DNA of 64,000 nucleotides from Sequoia sempervirens. Taxonomy: Eukaryota; Streptophyta; Pinopsida; Cupressales; Cupressaceae. This document shows, piece after piece, positions 36,637 through 48,199 of this stretch. The notes under the pieces are model-generated. The model had not been told where the DNA came from. It ran no database searches and saw only the letters and a list, made by a program, of their open reading frames with translations. Positions within the stretch are counted from its first letter, which is position 1. Every line of letters starts with the position of its first letter. A program made the translations under genes and the position numbers. The stretch spans positions 22,233 through 86,232 of the forward strand of contig VDFB02321270.1 in the NCBI GenBank assembly GCA_007258455.2. The letters run 5' to 3'.

Positions 36637-37181
36637 TAATATAAAACTTCCCATATTCAAGTTAACGTTTCATATTCGTGTACTGTGTCATAGCATTCAC
36701 CAAATTTTTGCCATGAAATTCGGAATTCGTCGAATTTATAAAAAACTAATGAAATTCGTTAAAATTCGTTGAAATTTGTACGGCGTTGAATTTATTAAAA
36801 AAATAGTCTTAAAAAGCATTTTCGTTTAGGGTTTCGATTGGATATTTTAATAAATACGTAGCCGCAACTAGCAAATATCGCGTCTGTCATTTCCGGCGAA
36901 GTTTTTCAGTCATTTAAGAATGCATTCTGGAACAAGAAGCATTCAGAAGGTTTTCGCATAAGTTTAGAAGGTCTACAAGGTCGACTAAAAGGCACGCATT
37001 TTGCAAATCGTGTTCCTTTGAAGCTCGCGTTTCCTCTATATTCTGCAAATCACGTCAGAGTTTGAAGCCGCCGCCTCCAGTTTGCAAGTCGCATTCCAAA
37101 CCTTCTGAAGTCTTCACTCTTCTGCAAAAGCTTGAAGTCTTCACTCTTCTGCAACTTGCAAGTCGCCTCTACATCTCAAAG

Positions 37182-37889
37182 GTAGGCGATTTAATTTTTT
37201 TTGTTTCAGAACTGCATGATTTATTTTTTCACGAAAAATTTAGGGTTTCATAGATTTTCATAATTTCATTTAATATTGTATTATTTATTTATGTTTTCTT
37301 TCTTAATTTTTATTTTATTAATATTAGATTTAATATTAGGTTTGATTATTTATTAATATTAATTATTAGATATAATATTTATATAGTTTTTATTATTTTA
37401 TTAATATTAGATTTAATACTGTGTTATTATTCAGGTAGATTTAAATTAAATTTTTTAATATTGTATTATTTTATATATATTAAGTCTTTAATATTTAATA
37501 AAATGTGGAATATTAAATATTTTATTATTTTATTTGTATTAAATTTATATTTAATATATGGAAATTTAATATTATCTCAATTTTAGTATTCAGTTTTTAA
37601 AAATTACAATAAAAAGTTAATATATATTTATTTTATGTTGTTAGTTTTAATAATTAAAATTAAAATAAAAAATTACTATATTCTTTACAAAATTACAAGT
37701 GTACATGACAAGTTTTTCTCAGTTATTTGTCTACTCACCTACATGCTGCAGCTGTATGCAGTCATAGAATTTTACGTATGCAATCATAGTTGAATGATGA
37801 ATATTGTCTGGCATTTGCATTTATTCGATTACATCATTTTCATTTGTATTATAAAACTAAAATTCATATTTTGTCTTTTAAACATACAG
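37182..37889 (+). other. Predicted 5' UTR intron of the hAT transposase gene
   Basis: The upstream GC-richer leader (about 36830-37181) ends CTCAAAG|GTAGGC, a good donor. A pyrimidine-rich run leads to AAACATACAG, an acceptor, 11 bases before the transposase ATG at 37901. The intervening 708 bases are AT-rich, as plant introns are. Inferred from splice consensus only. Confidence 0.55.
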
Positions 37890-37900
37890 ATTGTTACTTT

Positions 37901-39898
37901 ATGGCTCCCAAGAAATCAACTGCCGAGGCATGGAAATATGTCACTCACAATGGTACAAATCTCACATGCAACAAGTGTCATAAACCTTTTACTGGAGGTT
38001 TGACAAGGGCAATGGACCATTTACTTGGTATTTCAGGGGGTGCAGGAGGAGGTGTTCAAGCATGTACAAAAGTTACCCCAGAAATGAGAGCTGCTTTAGA
38101 GAAAGAACAGTCCTCTTCAATTGTAGAAAAGATAAAGAATGCACAAAAAAAGCAGAGAATTGAAGAGAATATGTCTCAATCTAAACACACATCATCTATC
38201 ATGTCTTCCTCTTCCACCTTACCTAGGCATGTGGGTAAATCAAAAGAGAGTGGAACATTGAACAGCTTTTGGAAACCAATAGAGAAACAACAAGTGGATG
38301 ATGCATTAGCTTATTTGTTTTACTCAAGTGCAATTCCATTCAATGTTGCAAGGAATTCGCATTTTCGTAATGCAATTCAGAAAGTTGCAGAGTTTGGTAA
38401 AGGGTACACACCCCCATCTTCAGAGACTTTCAGGACAACTCTTTTGCAGAGGTCAAAAGATAGAGTGACTGAGAAATTAGTTGATGTCAAAGCCTCTTGG
38501 AATGAAACAGGTTGCACTATATTGAGTGATGGATGGTCAGATATATGTCAAAGGCCATTGATTAATGTTTTGGTGTCTTCTCCTGATGGTATTGTGTTCT
38601 TGAAAGTGATTGACACCATGAACCACAAGAAAACTTCTAACTATATTTTCCAAATATTAGAGGAAGCCATTCTTGAAGTAGGGGTAGAAAATGTGGTTCA
38701 AGTGGTAACTGATAGTGCAGCAAATTGTGTGGGAGTTGGGAAACTGATTACAGAGAAGTACCCAAAAATATATTAGAGCCCATGTGCAGCCCATTGTCTC
38801 GATTTGTTGCTTCATGATTTGGCTAAATTCCCATGGGTACATGAAGCTATTCATAGAGGAAGAGCAATTGCAAATTTCATATGGAATCATCGTCTCACAT
38901 TGAGTCTTTATAGGCAACATGCATCCAAGGAGTTGTTGAGGCCTTGTGAAACAAGATTTGCATCATTTTATATCACTTTGAAAAGAGTGGTTGAAGAAAA
39001 AGTAGCTTTGAGGGCTGTTATTTGTTCCAATCAGTGGGAAAATTCTGTGCTTTCAAAAGGTCCTAAGGGGAAGAACATAGAGCAAATTATTCTAAATAGC
39101 AATTTTTGGGAAAGTGCAGCAAAAGTTTTGATTATATGTGAACCAATTGTTGACGTGCTTCGTATGGTTGATGGTGACACTCCTTGCCTTGGCATGCTTT
39201 ATGAAAGCATGGACCGTTGTAAGGAATCTATTCAAAAAGCACTAAACAATGTAGAAGCAGAATACATGGAGATATGGGAGACAATTGATTGTAGATGGAA
39301 AATGATGCACACACCTTTACATGCAGCAGCTTGTTTTTTAGAGCCTAAGTTGTTTTCTATTAATAGAAAAGGTGATTCTGAAATTATGGGAGGGCTTTTT
39401 GAAGCCATTCAAAAGCATGCATCAAATGCAACAATTTCAGCACTAATCAGAGATCAATGTTGGGAATACAAGAAAGGAGAAGGGATGTTTGGAATGGCAG
39501 CAGCCAAATATGACTTGGCACGTATACCTGGATATAGATGGTGGTTGGACTATGGAGGACAAACTCCTGAGCTACAAGAGTTTGTTGTTCGCATTTTGAG
39601 TCAGGGAGCAAGTTCATCGGCTTGTGAGAGGAACTGGAGTTGCTTTGACCACATCCATTCCAAAAAAAGGAATAAATTGTTGTCTGGAAAGTTGGGAGAT
39701 CTTGTCTATGTTCGCAGCAATTTAAAATTATTCATGAACAAATCAGCAAAGAACTCTTCCTCACAAGAAATTTTTGAAGACATAGCAATGCCAGTTGCAG
39801 ATGAGCCTGACTTTCTAGATGATGAATTGAGTAGTGATACAGATGATGATGATTTAGCATCTCAGCCAAGTGCTCTTGATGACTTGGAGCTTTTTTGA
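37901..39898 (+). pseudogene. hAT-family transposase, intact except for one nonsense codon
   Basis: About 665 codons in one frame from MAPKKSTAEAWKYVTHNG. Order: a BED-type zinc finger (CNKCHKPF and the following H/C, residues about 15-60); a DUF659-type RNase H-like domain with LSDGWSDICQRPLINVLVSS and VVTDSAANCVGVGK (about 200-290); then SPCAAHCLDLLLHDL; and the C-terminal hAT dimerisation domain with SQGASSSACERNWS and HSKKRNKLL (about 555-605), followed by an acidic tail. It would cut and rejoin the element's ends as a dimer in the nucleus. The only lesion I see is TAG at 38774-38776, where relatives have Trp (IYW-SPCAAHC), a one-base TGG to TAG change. Reading from 37790 adds residues without support; MAPKK is the family-type start and follows the predicted intron. 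Confidence 0.9.
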
Positions 39899-40216
39899 AG
39901 TTCTAAAGTCTTGGTTGTTATTGTACCTTTTTGACAAAAGAACATATTCGCAAACGTGATTTCACATGTTTCTTATGGTTTATATTTTATAAATGTGTCA
40001 TCTTTTTGTAATGATTTCAAATATATTTATCAATGTTAAACTATTTAAACAATTTTATGGATATATATTACTTATATTTATTAAAAAAAAAAAAAAAATT
40101 ACATAAGGCGAATTTGATCCGAATTTTATACTTTTCGAATTTTTTCCTTGCCGAATTTCATCCGAATTTCATTGTTGCCGAATTCGAATCTTGTGACTTG
40201 GTTCGTGTAAGCGCCC

Positions 40217-40603
40217 ATGGCATTGTGTCTGAGAGAATACGGTATATTGTGCCTGGGAATTCAAACAACGCTGATCGTACCCATGCTGCATGGAGAGTTG
40301 AAGAATGACAACGCCCTCATCTGCCACAATTGGAGGCTACTTTTCATCATTTTGGCCATTGGTGGTGCTGGAACGCTCGTATTGCTTGCAGAAGAAGGCT
40401 ATACACACTTCAGGGAGGTCACGCGCCAACTGCCACTTCCACAGCCTCAGTCGTTTCGTCACCATGTCGTGTTATATGTTTTGTATTTGAGGGAGCATTG
40501 GAAAGACATCATCCTCATCGTTCTCTACATCGTCTTCTCCGCACTAATTTTATTTATGAGCTATGCCTTTCGCGGACTGTGTAAGCCACAGCGAAATATA
40601 TAA
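40217..40603 (+). CDS. Uncharacterised small three-TM membrane protein (128 aa), intact
   Basis: The frame is open from ATG 40217 to TAA. Its base composition is richer in GC than its surroundings, as for real coding sequence. Hydrophobic segments lie at about residues 8-24 (ILCLGIQTTLIVPML), 40-57 (LLFIILAIGGAGTLVLLA) and 96-117 (IILIVLYIVFSALILFMSY). Charged linkers contain GELKNDNALICHNW and FREVTRQLPLPQP. The C-terminus YAFRGLCKPQRNI is conserved in the broken copy at 20652-21053, which supports a genuine gene. I do not recognise the family or function. A hAT transposon sits with its target duplication ending 7 bases before the ATG, so the original leader and promoter are now 3.5 kb upstream and expression is doubtful. 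The second ATG context (CCCATGG) is good. Confidence 0.65.
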   Translation: MALCLREYGILCLGIQTTLIVPMLHGELKNDNALICHNWRLLFIILAIGGAGTLVLLAEEGYTHFREVTRQLPLPQPQSFRHHVVLYVLYLREHWKDIILIVLYIVFSALILFMSYAFRGLCKPQRNI

Positions 40604-40638
40604 GTTCTTCCTATTGAGAAGTTTGATGTATATTAGTT

Positions 40639-40785
40639 ATGAGCTATCGTGATGCAGACGAGGAAAGGCGGGCTATTGTTGATGCAATGGTTTGGATATG
40701 GGAGGAGCCAACAATTCCATCATCTCCAGTCTTTAATATAATGTTCATGTTTGTAGAATCGTATATAGTACAATATCTGTACTAG
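40639..40785 (+). CDS. Short ORF (48 aa) after the membrane-protein gene
   Basis: It begins MSYRDADEERRAIVDAMVWI and continues WEEPTIPSSP to a TAG at 40783-40785. The charged, non-repetitive N-terminal half is unlike chance ORFs in this AT-rich region. It lies 35 bases downstream of the three-TM gene, so it may be 3' UTR, a lost exon of the same transcript, or noise. No family is recognised and no copy is seen near the paralogue. Confidence 0.25.
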   Translation: MSYRDADEERRAIVDAMVWIWEEPTIPSSPVFNIMFMFVESYIVQYLY

Positions 40786-40989
40786 CCCATATTTGTAGAG
40801 TTCCATTTTTATCGTATGGTATTAAATATTATTCCACTAACTATTTGTACTTTATTATTGCAATTAGCATTTGGCATTGTAAATCGTGCAGATGTTAAAA
40901 ATCAAACATTCAGTTAATGTTTTGATTTTTCTTTTCTTAAATAAAAATTAACTATTGTCCGTGTGGGAGGTTAAGTTTGATGGTCATCT

Positions 40990-41330
40990 TGTACGTTAAA
41001 CAATTTATTTGTGATGGGAATCTATTCAAAATTGCCATTACAAAACATATTTTATTTACAAAAATAATCACTTAAATTAGAGATACATAGCTATTATTTC
41101 ATAGAAGGATCTATCCAAAATCTTCCTAAATTTTTATTGTAATTTGCGACTGACCTAAATATCGCTATACGGTCATCAATTAGGCCGGCATAAAGCTTTT
41201 TTTGTGAGTGCTGTGGACTAAAAAAATTCTCAGAATTTGGAATATCCGACTTTACCTTTTCTATATTTTAATCGAGTAATATTATAACTGCCACGTTTTC
41301 TCTCCGTAAACGTCACGTCCATATTACGTA
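40990..41330. other. Spacer, nothing recognised
   Basis: AT-rich sequence between the three-TM locus and the exon-like segment; no ORF or repeat boundary is seen. Confidence 0.4.
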
Positions 41331-41339
41331 CTAAAAATC

Positions 41340-41700
41340 GTGCCTCTGTTACTTATGGGGAAAATTTGCTGCGAAAGTCTTCCTCGCCACTTAACCCTAA
41401 TTCACCGGTTTGACAGTTCTCTTCACCACTCTGAGTTCTCTCCCCTACCCCGCGTTTACTGATTGATGGGAGATCTGCAATGGAAAGGGCCGGGAATCCC
41501 GTGCATCATCACCCACACGTTTTTCTCTCTGCCCAGACCAAAATATTTCCTTCAGAAGGCTTTTTATCGAAAGCAGCATTTCCTTCAGAAGGCACGTCCA
41601 TGTTTCCAAAGCTCAAATTTATGAGATTACCATGGTGTTGTTGCACTGCGAGGGACCCTTCATTTGGGTACTTTTCATAAACCCGTCCGGCAGTATGTCT
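41340..41700 (+). other. Possible gene 5' end (promoter-like and exon-like)
   Basis: A GC-richer segment with ACGT elements just upstream (CGTCACGTCC near 41310) contains an ORF from 41480 reading MERAGNPVHHHPHVFLSAQT, 66 codons long. TTTCCTTCAGAAGGC occurs twice (about 41547 and 41579). It may be a first exon, but no convincing downstream exons were found in 41700-47600. No product can be assigned. Confidence 0.25.
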
Positions 41701-43355
41701 TGCACGTCAGGGGCAACTCAGATTTTAACCCCGTTAGAATGATGGTTGCTTGAGACTGGTTCTCGCCCTCTTTTGGGACCAATTAATAATCGTTTAAAGT
41801 GTAGAAGGGATTTGGGTTTTAGTTTTGATGACAGCGAAAATATTTCCAGGGGTTTTCTTCAGCATCTGTGCCCTCAACTGTGAAAGGCAAGCCCTTTACT
41901 CTACACCTTTTGCAATGTTTTTTTTGGTCTTTCAGTGTTATTCTATCATTATCCCTAAAATTGGAGAATGTTAATACATGTGCTCTGTTTATCCACTGGC
42001 TGGGATTAATAGACAATTAAAATATTTTACTGCACCTTTTTCGGTAATGGAGGCTGTCGTAACAGCTACAGTAAAATATATTTTGCAATTGCTTTTCATC
42101 TACTCCCAGGAGGGCATTCCCCCGTTGTTGAAGCCTTGGGATCTCTGCCATACTGCGAAATCAGATCCGGTGCTAAATTTGATGACTGTATGGTTGTGCT
42201 CTAAGGATATTAATTGTCTATATTCAGACGATAATATTTTCATTTTAGGTTGAGCAAATTAGTAGTTATTTTGATAAAAACTAAACGTACATGTATTAAG
42301 CTGAGAAGGCACACTTTAGCATTGGGATGGCAACTTTGAATGAATAACTGGTACAGAAAATATGCTTGGCAGGCAGGATAACAATCAAATTCAGGTCCTT
42401 GGCGGGATGGACCTGGGTGTCACCCATCTAAACAATCCTCGGAAAAAAATGAGCAATTTTTTTCCAATTTTTAAATTCAAATGTTAATTTTTTATAACTT
42501 TTAGTTGTCCCCAAAATTTGGGAATAATTTTGCCATCCTAAAACAATGGCCCCGTGTCCCTCTGTCCTATAAACTATTTAAAATTCCTCTTTACATTGCC
42601 CTTTACTGAATGTCTAGGACCATACCCTGTTACAAAGCTCTTGGTAAAGGCTGGTCGAATGTTACCAATGGTTAACTGATCAAGTTGGACACTTATTTGA
42701 TGAGTTAGGTGAAACAATCATTGATGCCTCATGAGAGTAATCATGTCTTTGTTAAGCTGCAATCATAGCGTTCCAGGAGATGCCAAAACATTAATACCAT
42801 CCCCCAAATTTTTGCACTTTGCATACATGTTGATAAGCTTATTAATATATTATAAAGAATTGTGCATATAATACATGCAAATTGCCTCTTGTTGAGGAAT
42901 GGGCAGATTTGTATTGAGACTTTTGACATACCCTCTTAAAATTGCAATGCCAAGTGACTGCCATATTATTAGTTTGAAAATCACTAATATTTCTGTAAGA
43001 TTACACATCAACTTAAACAACAAGTTTCATAGCATCTCTACAATTTCTGTTAATATTTGTATATGTCCTGTTAATAGTAGTTCTTTCTATTAGCATCTTT
43101 GACCAGACACATAAATTTGTAAGTTGGTAAGGATCAATATACATTCTTAGTAGTTTTGGTGCACATTTTATGTTAATTTCTTTCTTGGGCCTTTGAATTC
43201 AACTATTTCTATCGTTTGGAGTAGCCTTTTGAGATTGGTTGTGACATAAGGAGTAGCTGATTTGAATAAATAACTTTGAAATGCATTTGAAGCGATGCGG
43301 ACTTTTTGGCTATTCTTAAATTGAAGGTCTGAGATGGTTTGCACTTGAAAAGCTG

Positions 43356-43739
43356 GTGCTTGCATCACTAGAAATGCTCTGTTTTAATAGGTTTAAAAAC
43401 AACAAAAACTTGCCTTCTGGTGCAAACAATTTAGTACACCCATCTACAGCTGCTTTAATGCCTCATTCTACAACCACAACTTCCGCAATCCCCATTCTTC
43501 TCAAACAGACAGCTTTTGTTTTAAAGCAATTGGATTTCAATAATTTATATGCAATGAACCACGCAATTTTAAAGAGTGACTCCAGTTGCTTAACAGCTCT
43601 AGTATTGTTCTTGTTGCACAACAATGATGTTCTTGTCGTGGTTTCTGAACTAATCTTTCAATTAATTGGAATTAGTTTAAACCTTCTGTATCACCAACGA
43701 AAGCTGTGGGTAAGAGAACATAATCTTATGAGAATTTGA
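43356..43739 (+). CDS. Unassigned 127-codon ORF
   Basis: An uninterrupted frame begins MLASLEMLCFNRFKNNKNLP. It is Leu/Ile/Asn-rich with Thr runs. The opposite strand also reads semi-open with several stops. No domain is recognised. An ORF of this length can occur by chance, and composition gives no clear coding signal, so this is a weak candidate only. Confidence 0.15.
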   Translation: MLASLEMLCFNRFKNNKNLPSGANNLVHPSTAALMPHSTTTTSAIPILLKQTAFVLKQLDFNNLYAMNHAILKSDSSCLTALVLFLLHNNDVLVVVSELIFQLIGISLNLLYHQRKLWVREHNLMRI

Positions 43740-46700
43740 TGATTGATAGTAACCGACAAAAGCCAGTTAGAATTAGAACCAGAGAATCTCTTAAATGATA
43801 TTTGCTTGTTTGTCTGAAAGGCCATTCTTTTATGAACTTTCTTGGTAACTCCCAAAATTTTAGTTGTCCAAAATTTTGGTGGTACAAAAATAAAAGTCAT
43901 ATAATTCTCTTAACATTCTTTGTAATGCAAATAAGTTTGTTTAATAAAAGTAATATGATTTCTCTTACTTTCGTCTTAAAAAATTACTCGACATGCAATT
44001 TTTTGACCAAGATGAAACTGTTGTCTAAATAAAACTGCTTTATTTATTTTTTCTTGATAACAAGTCTTACATTTCGAGTCTCTTCACTGGCAGTTTCATG
44101 GAGAAGAATCTAGGGATTTTATTTGAGTGGTTTGCTGCAGAGGCCTTTGTATTCAAAGACACGTTATGATTAGGATTTGTTTGTATTTAAAGATTTTTTT
44201 GCTTAATAGTTGGTTATATTGAAAGCATACTTTCAACAGATTGTTTGTGTGGAACAAAAGTGTTGATGGGTGACAGGAGATCATATTTGTTTCTCCATTA
44301 AGGGTATTGGTTGCCATCTTCCTAGCATTGTTTGCAAGAAGGCTGATGTTGACATGACCAAAAGTTTGTTTCTTTTTTGTGCTTTTTGATCTCATATTTA
44401 TTTTAGAGTTTTCAGTCTTACATAATTGTACTAGGAAGGTTTTTGGATTTTCTTGATTAATTTTTGGCAAAAGGGTAATTTGAGCATTTACAAGGTAAAT
44501 ACTTTTTTAAGAACTGTGGTGGGTGGGGTTATGTGGGTTTTTCCCCTATACCCTATGATGGGAGGTTTTGTAGGGTTTATCTTATTTTAGTGATAGGGTT
44601 TTAGGATGGCTTTGGATTTGAAAGGGCTGAAGAGCCATCGCCACAAAAATGGGAAAATATAATGGTAATAATGGGGAATCCTTGATAATTCAAGATCAAG
44701 ATCCCAAACTGGTTTTGTTTTAAGAAAGAAGGATGACAAGGATGGATGTTTCTCTTGAGCACTGATGCTCTCGAGATGAAACTTCAGAATGACTTGGAAT
44801 GTTTCAAGATCAAGTAATATTTTTTTTTGAGGAATAAATCTATAATTAATTTATTATTTAGATGGATCTTGAGAGTCAATATTTATATGAATTTCAGAAA
44901 CAATTACCACACCCATGAAATTCTAAAATTCGTATAAACTATAAAAGCTCATGCCCTAAATCTCACAACAGATATGAATGTAATATAGTAGCTTAAAGAA
45001 GTAACATATTTAATGAGAAAGACCATGATTTTCTCATGGTCTTAGAAGTTAGAGTAAGCATTTCAGCTTAAAGGAATGTTCATTCAAACTTTCCACAACC
45101 AATTTTCTTCGATGCAGAATGTAACACTTCTTTTGGTTTTCTCATTCATTATTTCTTCCTTTCCTGTGTGGTTTAACAACTCAAACAGGTTGTCTGAACA
45201 ATGCATTTTCTTGATAGCTATGAGCAAGCATTGGCTAATGGCGGTTTCGTTAGTCTTCGGAATATGGTTGAGAGGGCTCCCAGTTGCAGTGCTGCCAGGC
45301 AAGGTGGTGCAATAACAAGAGTTTGTGAAGATTGGACTTGATGTTTGTGGGATCTGTAGTTAATATTGACATATAATTGCTGCTTTGCAGGTGGACATTG
45401 CCAACAACTATGACATTATTTTGGAGGGTTGTGCAGTTATTGACTAACATTAATCCCAATGTGATTAATGGTTTGTATGTTCTCTTGTCTTCCCTACATA
45501 AGATCTGTTTTATTTTTGGTTTTATATTTTTCCTATGAACCTACAAGGCCAATTTTATTTGCTTTGCAGGTTTTATGTTCTCTGCAGGTTTTACAGGCAA
45601 ATTATACAATTTATGAATTCTTTGTTTGTGCAACTTCTTAAAAAAATTCACATATATTTTCTCAGCCCTTTAAAAAAAATCAACTGTTCCTCTCTGTGAA
45701 GATGGGAAAGGAGCTTACATAAATATTTAAAACTAAAAAAATTGATCTATCATGTAGTAACTTAGTCTCAGACTTAGAGACTAAATTGCTATATTTAGAG
45801 GAATGAATTTAAGTTTACAATATTCATTTCCAATAATAGAGGGTAATTGTCAAACTTTTTATGTTGTAACCTGTGCAGCAGAAAATCCAAAAATGGTGGA
45901 TTTTTAACTATTGGGCATGTCCAGTTGCTCGGACAGTTTATGGTCTCATTATTATGTTCTATGGAGACCTCAATAACCAAATATGGTATGCAGAGGATAG
46001 ATGTTGCCTTAAAATAAATTGATGGAAGAATATTTTGGTTACCACCGATATTTGGAGGAAATAGAGAAGAAAGACTTGCCTGCTAACCTTAGTAGTCTGC
46101 CTTTTCTCAGAGGATCGAAGATGTCGAGTCTCCTCTGCTTTAAAGCAAATATTTTTGTAATTTTATGCCCCGCCGCCATACATGCTGTGTGTTCTCCAAG
46201 GTGTATACTGTTCTCGTTTACACCCTTGTTATGGAAATTATGTGCATTCATGTGGAATTTAAGGTGTACTCATGCAAGATCTTAATTATTTGTAATCGAG
46301 TCCTCAAAGACACGAGGTTTCCTCTCAATCTTCACAAATGCTGGCTTTATTAGTCTAGGGCCTAGGCTAACTGAATATTTTTTCATGTTGGTTTAAATTT
46401 TTAAGGATCTACTATGTTTTATCATTTGTGGATTTTATAGAAATATTACATCATACATAAAGTTGAGTGCCCTAAGAAATCAAAGATGAAAAGGGCAACA
46501 TGTTAATACAATGCTTGAAGGGGTTGAAGATCTGTCTTGTATAGAGACAAGTGTGGTACACTAGAACTACCAAATTTTAGCTTTAGTACCCACATCTAAT
46601 GAGTTTTTTTAGAAAACTCTGAACATTGTTTGTAACTTGGGCAATATTGACACTTTGAGAAACAAAACATTCATCAACAAGCAACATCTTATATCTAAGT

Positions 46701-47673
46701 TACCTGATAAATGAAAATTCTTGTTGATTAAATTGTACTTACATTTTCCTTTTCATTACATTTTCCTTTCCATGTTTGCCTAGTCATAATTGTTTTCAAC
46801 TAATTCATAATAAACTAAGATTTTGGTCTTGGTATATAGACAATATGGGTTTGGGTATGGTTGTAGGACATTTATTTCCCTTGGGTGCAGGTATGGGTTT
46901 GTATGCATATATATAGACACACATGCATGCATGTATCAAAAAAATTAAAAGTATGAAATATAAAAATAATAATCATAAATATTGATAAAAAAATATTTAA
47001 ATATCTTATAATTTGCAAGAAAGAAAATATTGATGTAAAATTACAATATTATAATTTATTGATTTGTGAAATAGAAATATCAATACAAAATGAATATTAC
47101 AATGAATATTAATAATTTTCATATTGTTCTTCATTGAGATAAGTTCTAAAGTTGGGATTTAATTCAATATGATTTGAACCATAATCAATTATAGTGTCAC
47201 TTCCACTAGTCATGCAATATATAGAAGTTGTTTCATTTATAAAGACTTTGATAAGTTTTGCATGTGTAGCTTGTCCAAGTCAATACACTCAAGAATTATA
47301 TCTCAATTCTTCATCACATCCTCATTGTAATTAGGTCTTTTATGTGGCAAAAGACACAAGTTGAAGTGATATAAGACTAAATATCTAGTTGAAAAATAAT
47401 TCGCAATTTGTTGAATTTGCATATAATATTTACAATTACAAAACAAAAATTATAAATTATAAATTTATAACATAAAGCAATAAATGAGAAATAAGAAAGT
47501 TAAAAAATATGCATATTTTAGAGAATTTTTATTACAAGAAGTTAAAAGTAAATAAAGTCTTGACTATGTATGGACCATCATTTATGAGCATTTTTTCTTA
47601 TTTTTTTTTAACAATTGTAAACATTATGATTCTTTAAAGATGTGAAATTGTCAAACTCACTTAAGAAAACAAT
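43740..47673. other. Non-coding or unassigned region before the LINE
   Basis: AT-rich sequence with possible splice-like pyrimidine-AG sites (for example GCTGCTTTGCAG near 45380 and TTTGCTTTGCAG near 45560). Several 60-100 codon ORFs have no recognisable domain. The region could contain introns of a gene starting near 41.4 kb, but no exon chain can be built. Confidence 0.35.
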
Positions 47674-48199
47674 TTGTAGAAATACATTTTTTTTTATTGG
47701 AATAAGAAATTTTTTACAAATATTTATAGCTGCACAACAAGAAGAAGAAAATAGTAGACATCATGACAAAAGTTGACTACACAATAGTAGCACCATCAAA
47801 GAAATAGATACATATGTCTATAGCTACACAACAACAACAAAATATATATCAGGAATTGTTGGTTGCATAGTAGCACCACTATAAAAAAAAATGAACAACT
47901 ATGGTAACATTGTGATTGTTGAACCTAGCTTCCAACAGCATCAGTTGTTGACAATCTTCATTAGCAACCCTACTCATAGTCATAAGTACAAAAACACAAT
48001 CCTTAGGATGGACAAGCCTAATGATAACATCCAAAGCAAGTTTGAAAATCCCCATCACAGTGAACTCCTTTCAAAATTTTGTAAACTATTTTCAAATCTC
48101 TTGATTTGATCCCAGATATGAAGCAATGTTTCAATAAGATCAATGTTAACCTTAGGGATATTCTGAAGAATGTTGATGTGGAGGTCTAATATTGAGTAG

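Larger units (their letters stand above)
36683..40201 (+). mobile_element. hAT DNA transposon (3519 bp) with 8 bp target duplication
   Basis: TTCGTGTA occurs exactly at 36675-36682 and 40202-40209, the 8 bp target duplication expected for hAT elements. The ends form imperfect terminal inverted repeats: CTGTGTCATAGCATTC on the left and CCAAGTCACAAGATTC on the right, read inward. Subterminal regions are dense in GAAATTCG/CGAATTTC motifs (36719-36800 and 40107-40187), a usual transposase-binding feature. The body encodes a hAT transposase with a 5' UTR intron. The intact target duplication suggests a fairly recent insertion. Confidence 0.9.

Noticed and set aside
36683..40201. hAT transposase considered as a domesticated host gene
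   Set aside because: It sits inside terminal inverted repeats with an exact 8 bp target duplication and carries a nonsense codon, so a mobile copy is the simpler reading.
36681..40203. First-guess hAT boundaries at CATAGCATTC / CGAATCTTGTG with flanks TACTGTGT and ACTTGGTT
   Set aside because: These flanks do not match, whereas TTCGTGTA at 36675 and 40202 is an exact 8 bp duplication.
41819..42016. Minus-strand ORF ending KGLPFTVEGTDAEENPWKYF
   Set aside because: It looks protein-like at one end only, with no homologue recognised and no flanking exons; chance is likely.
43356..43739. 127-codon ORF as a real gene
   Set aside because: It is kept only as a very weak candidate; there is no domain, and Leu/Ile/Asn-rich composition is expected by chance in AT-rich DNA.
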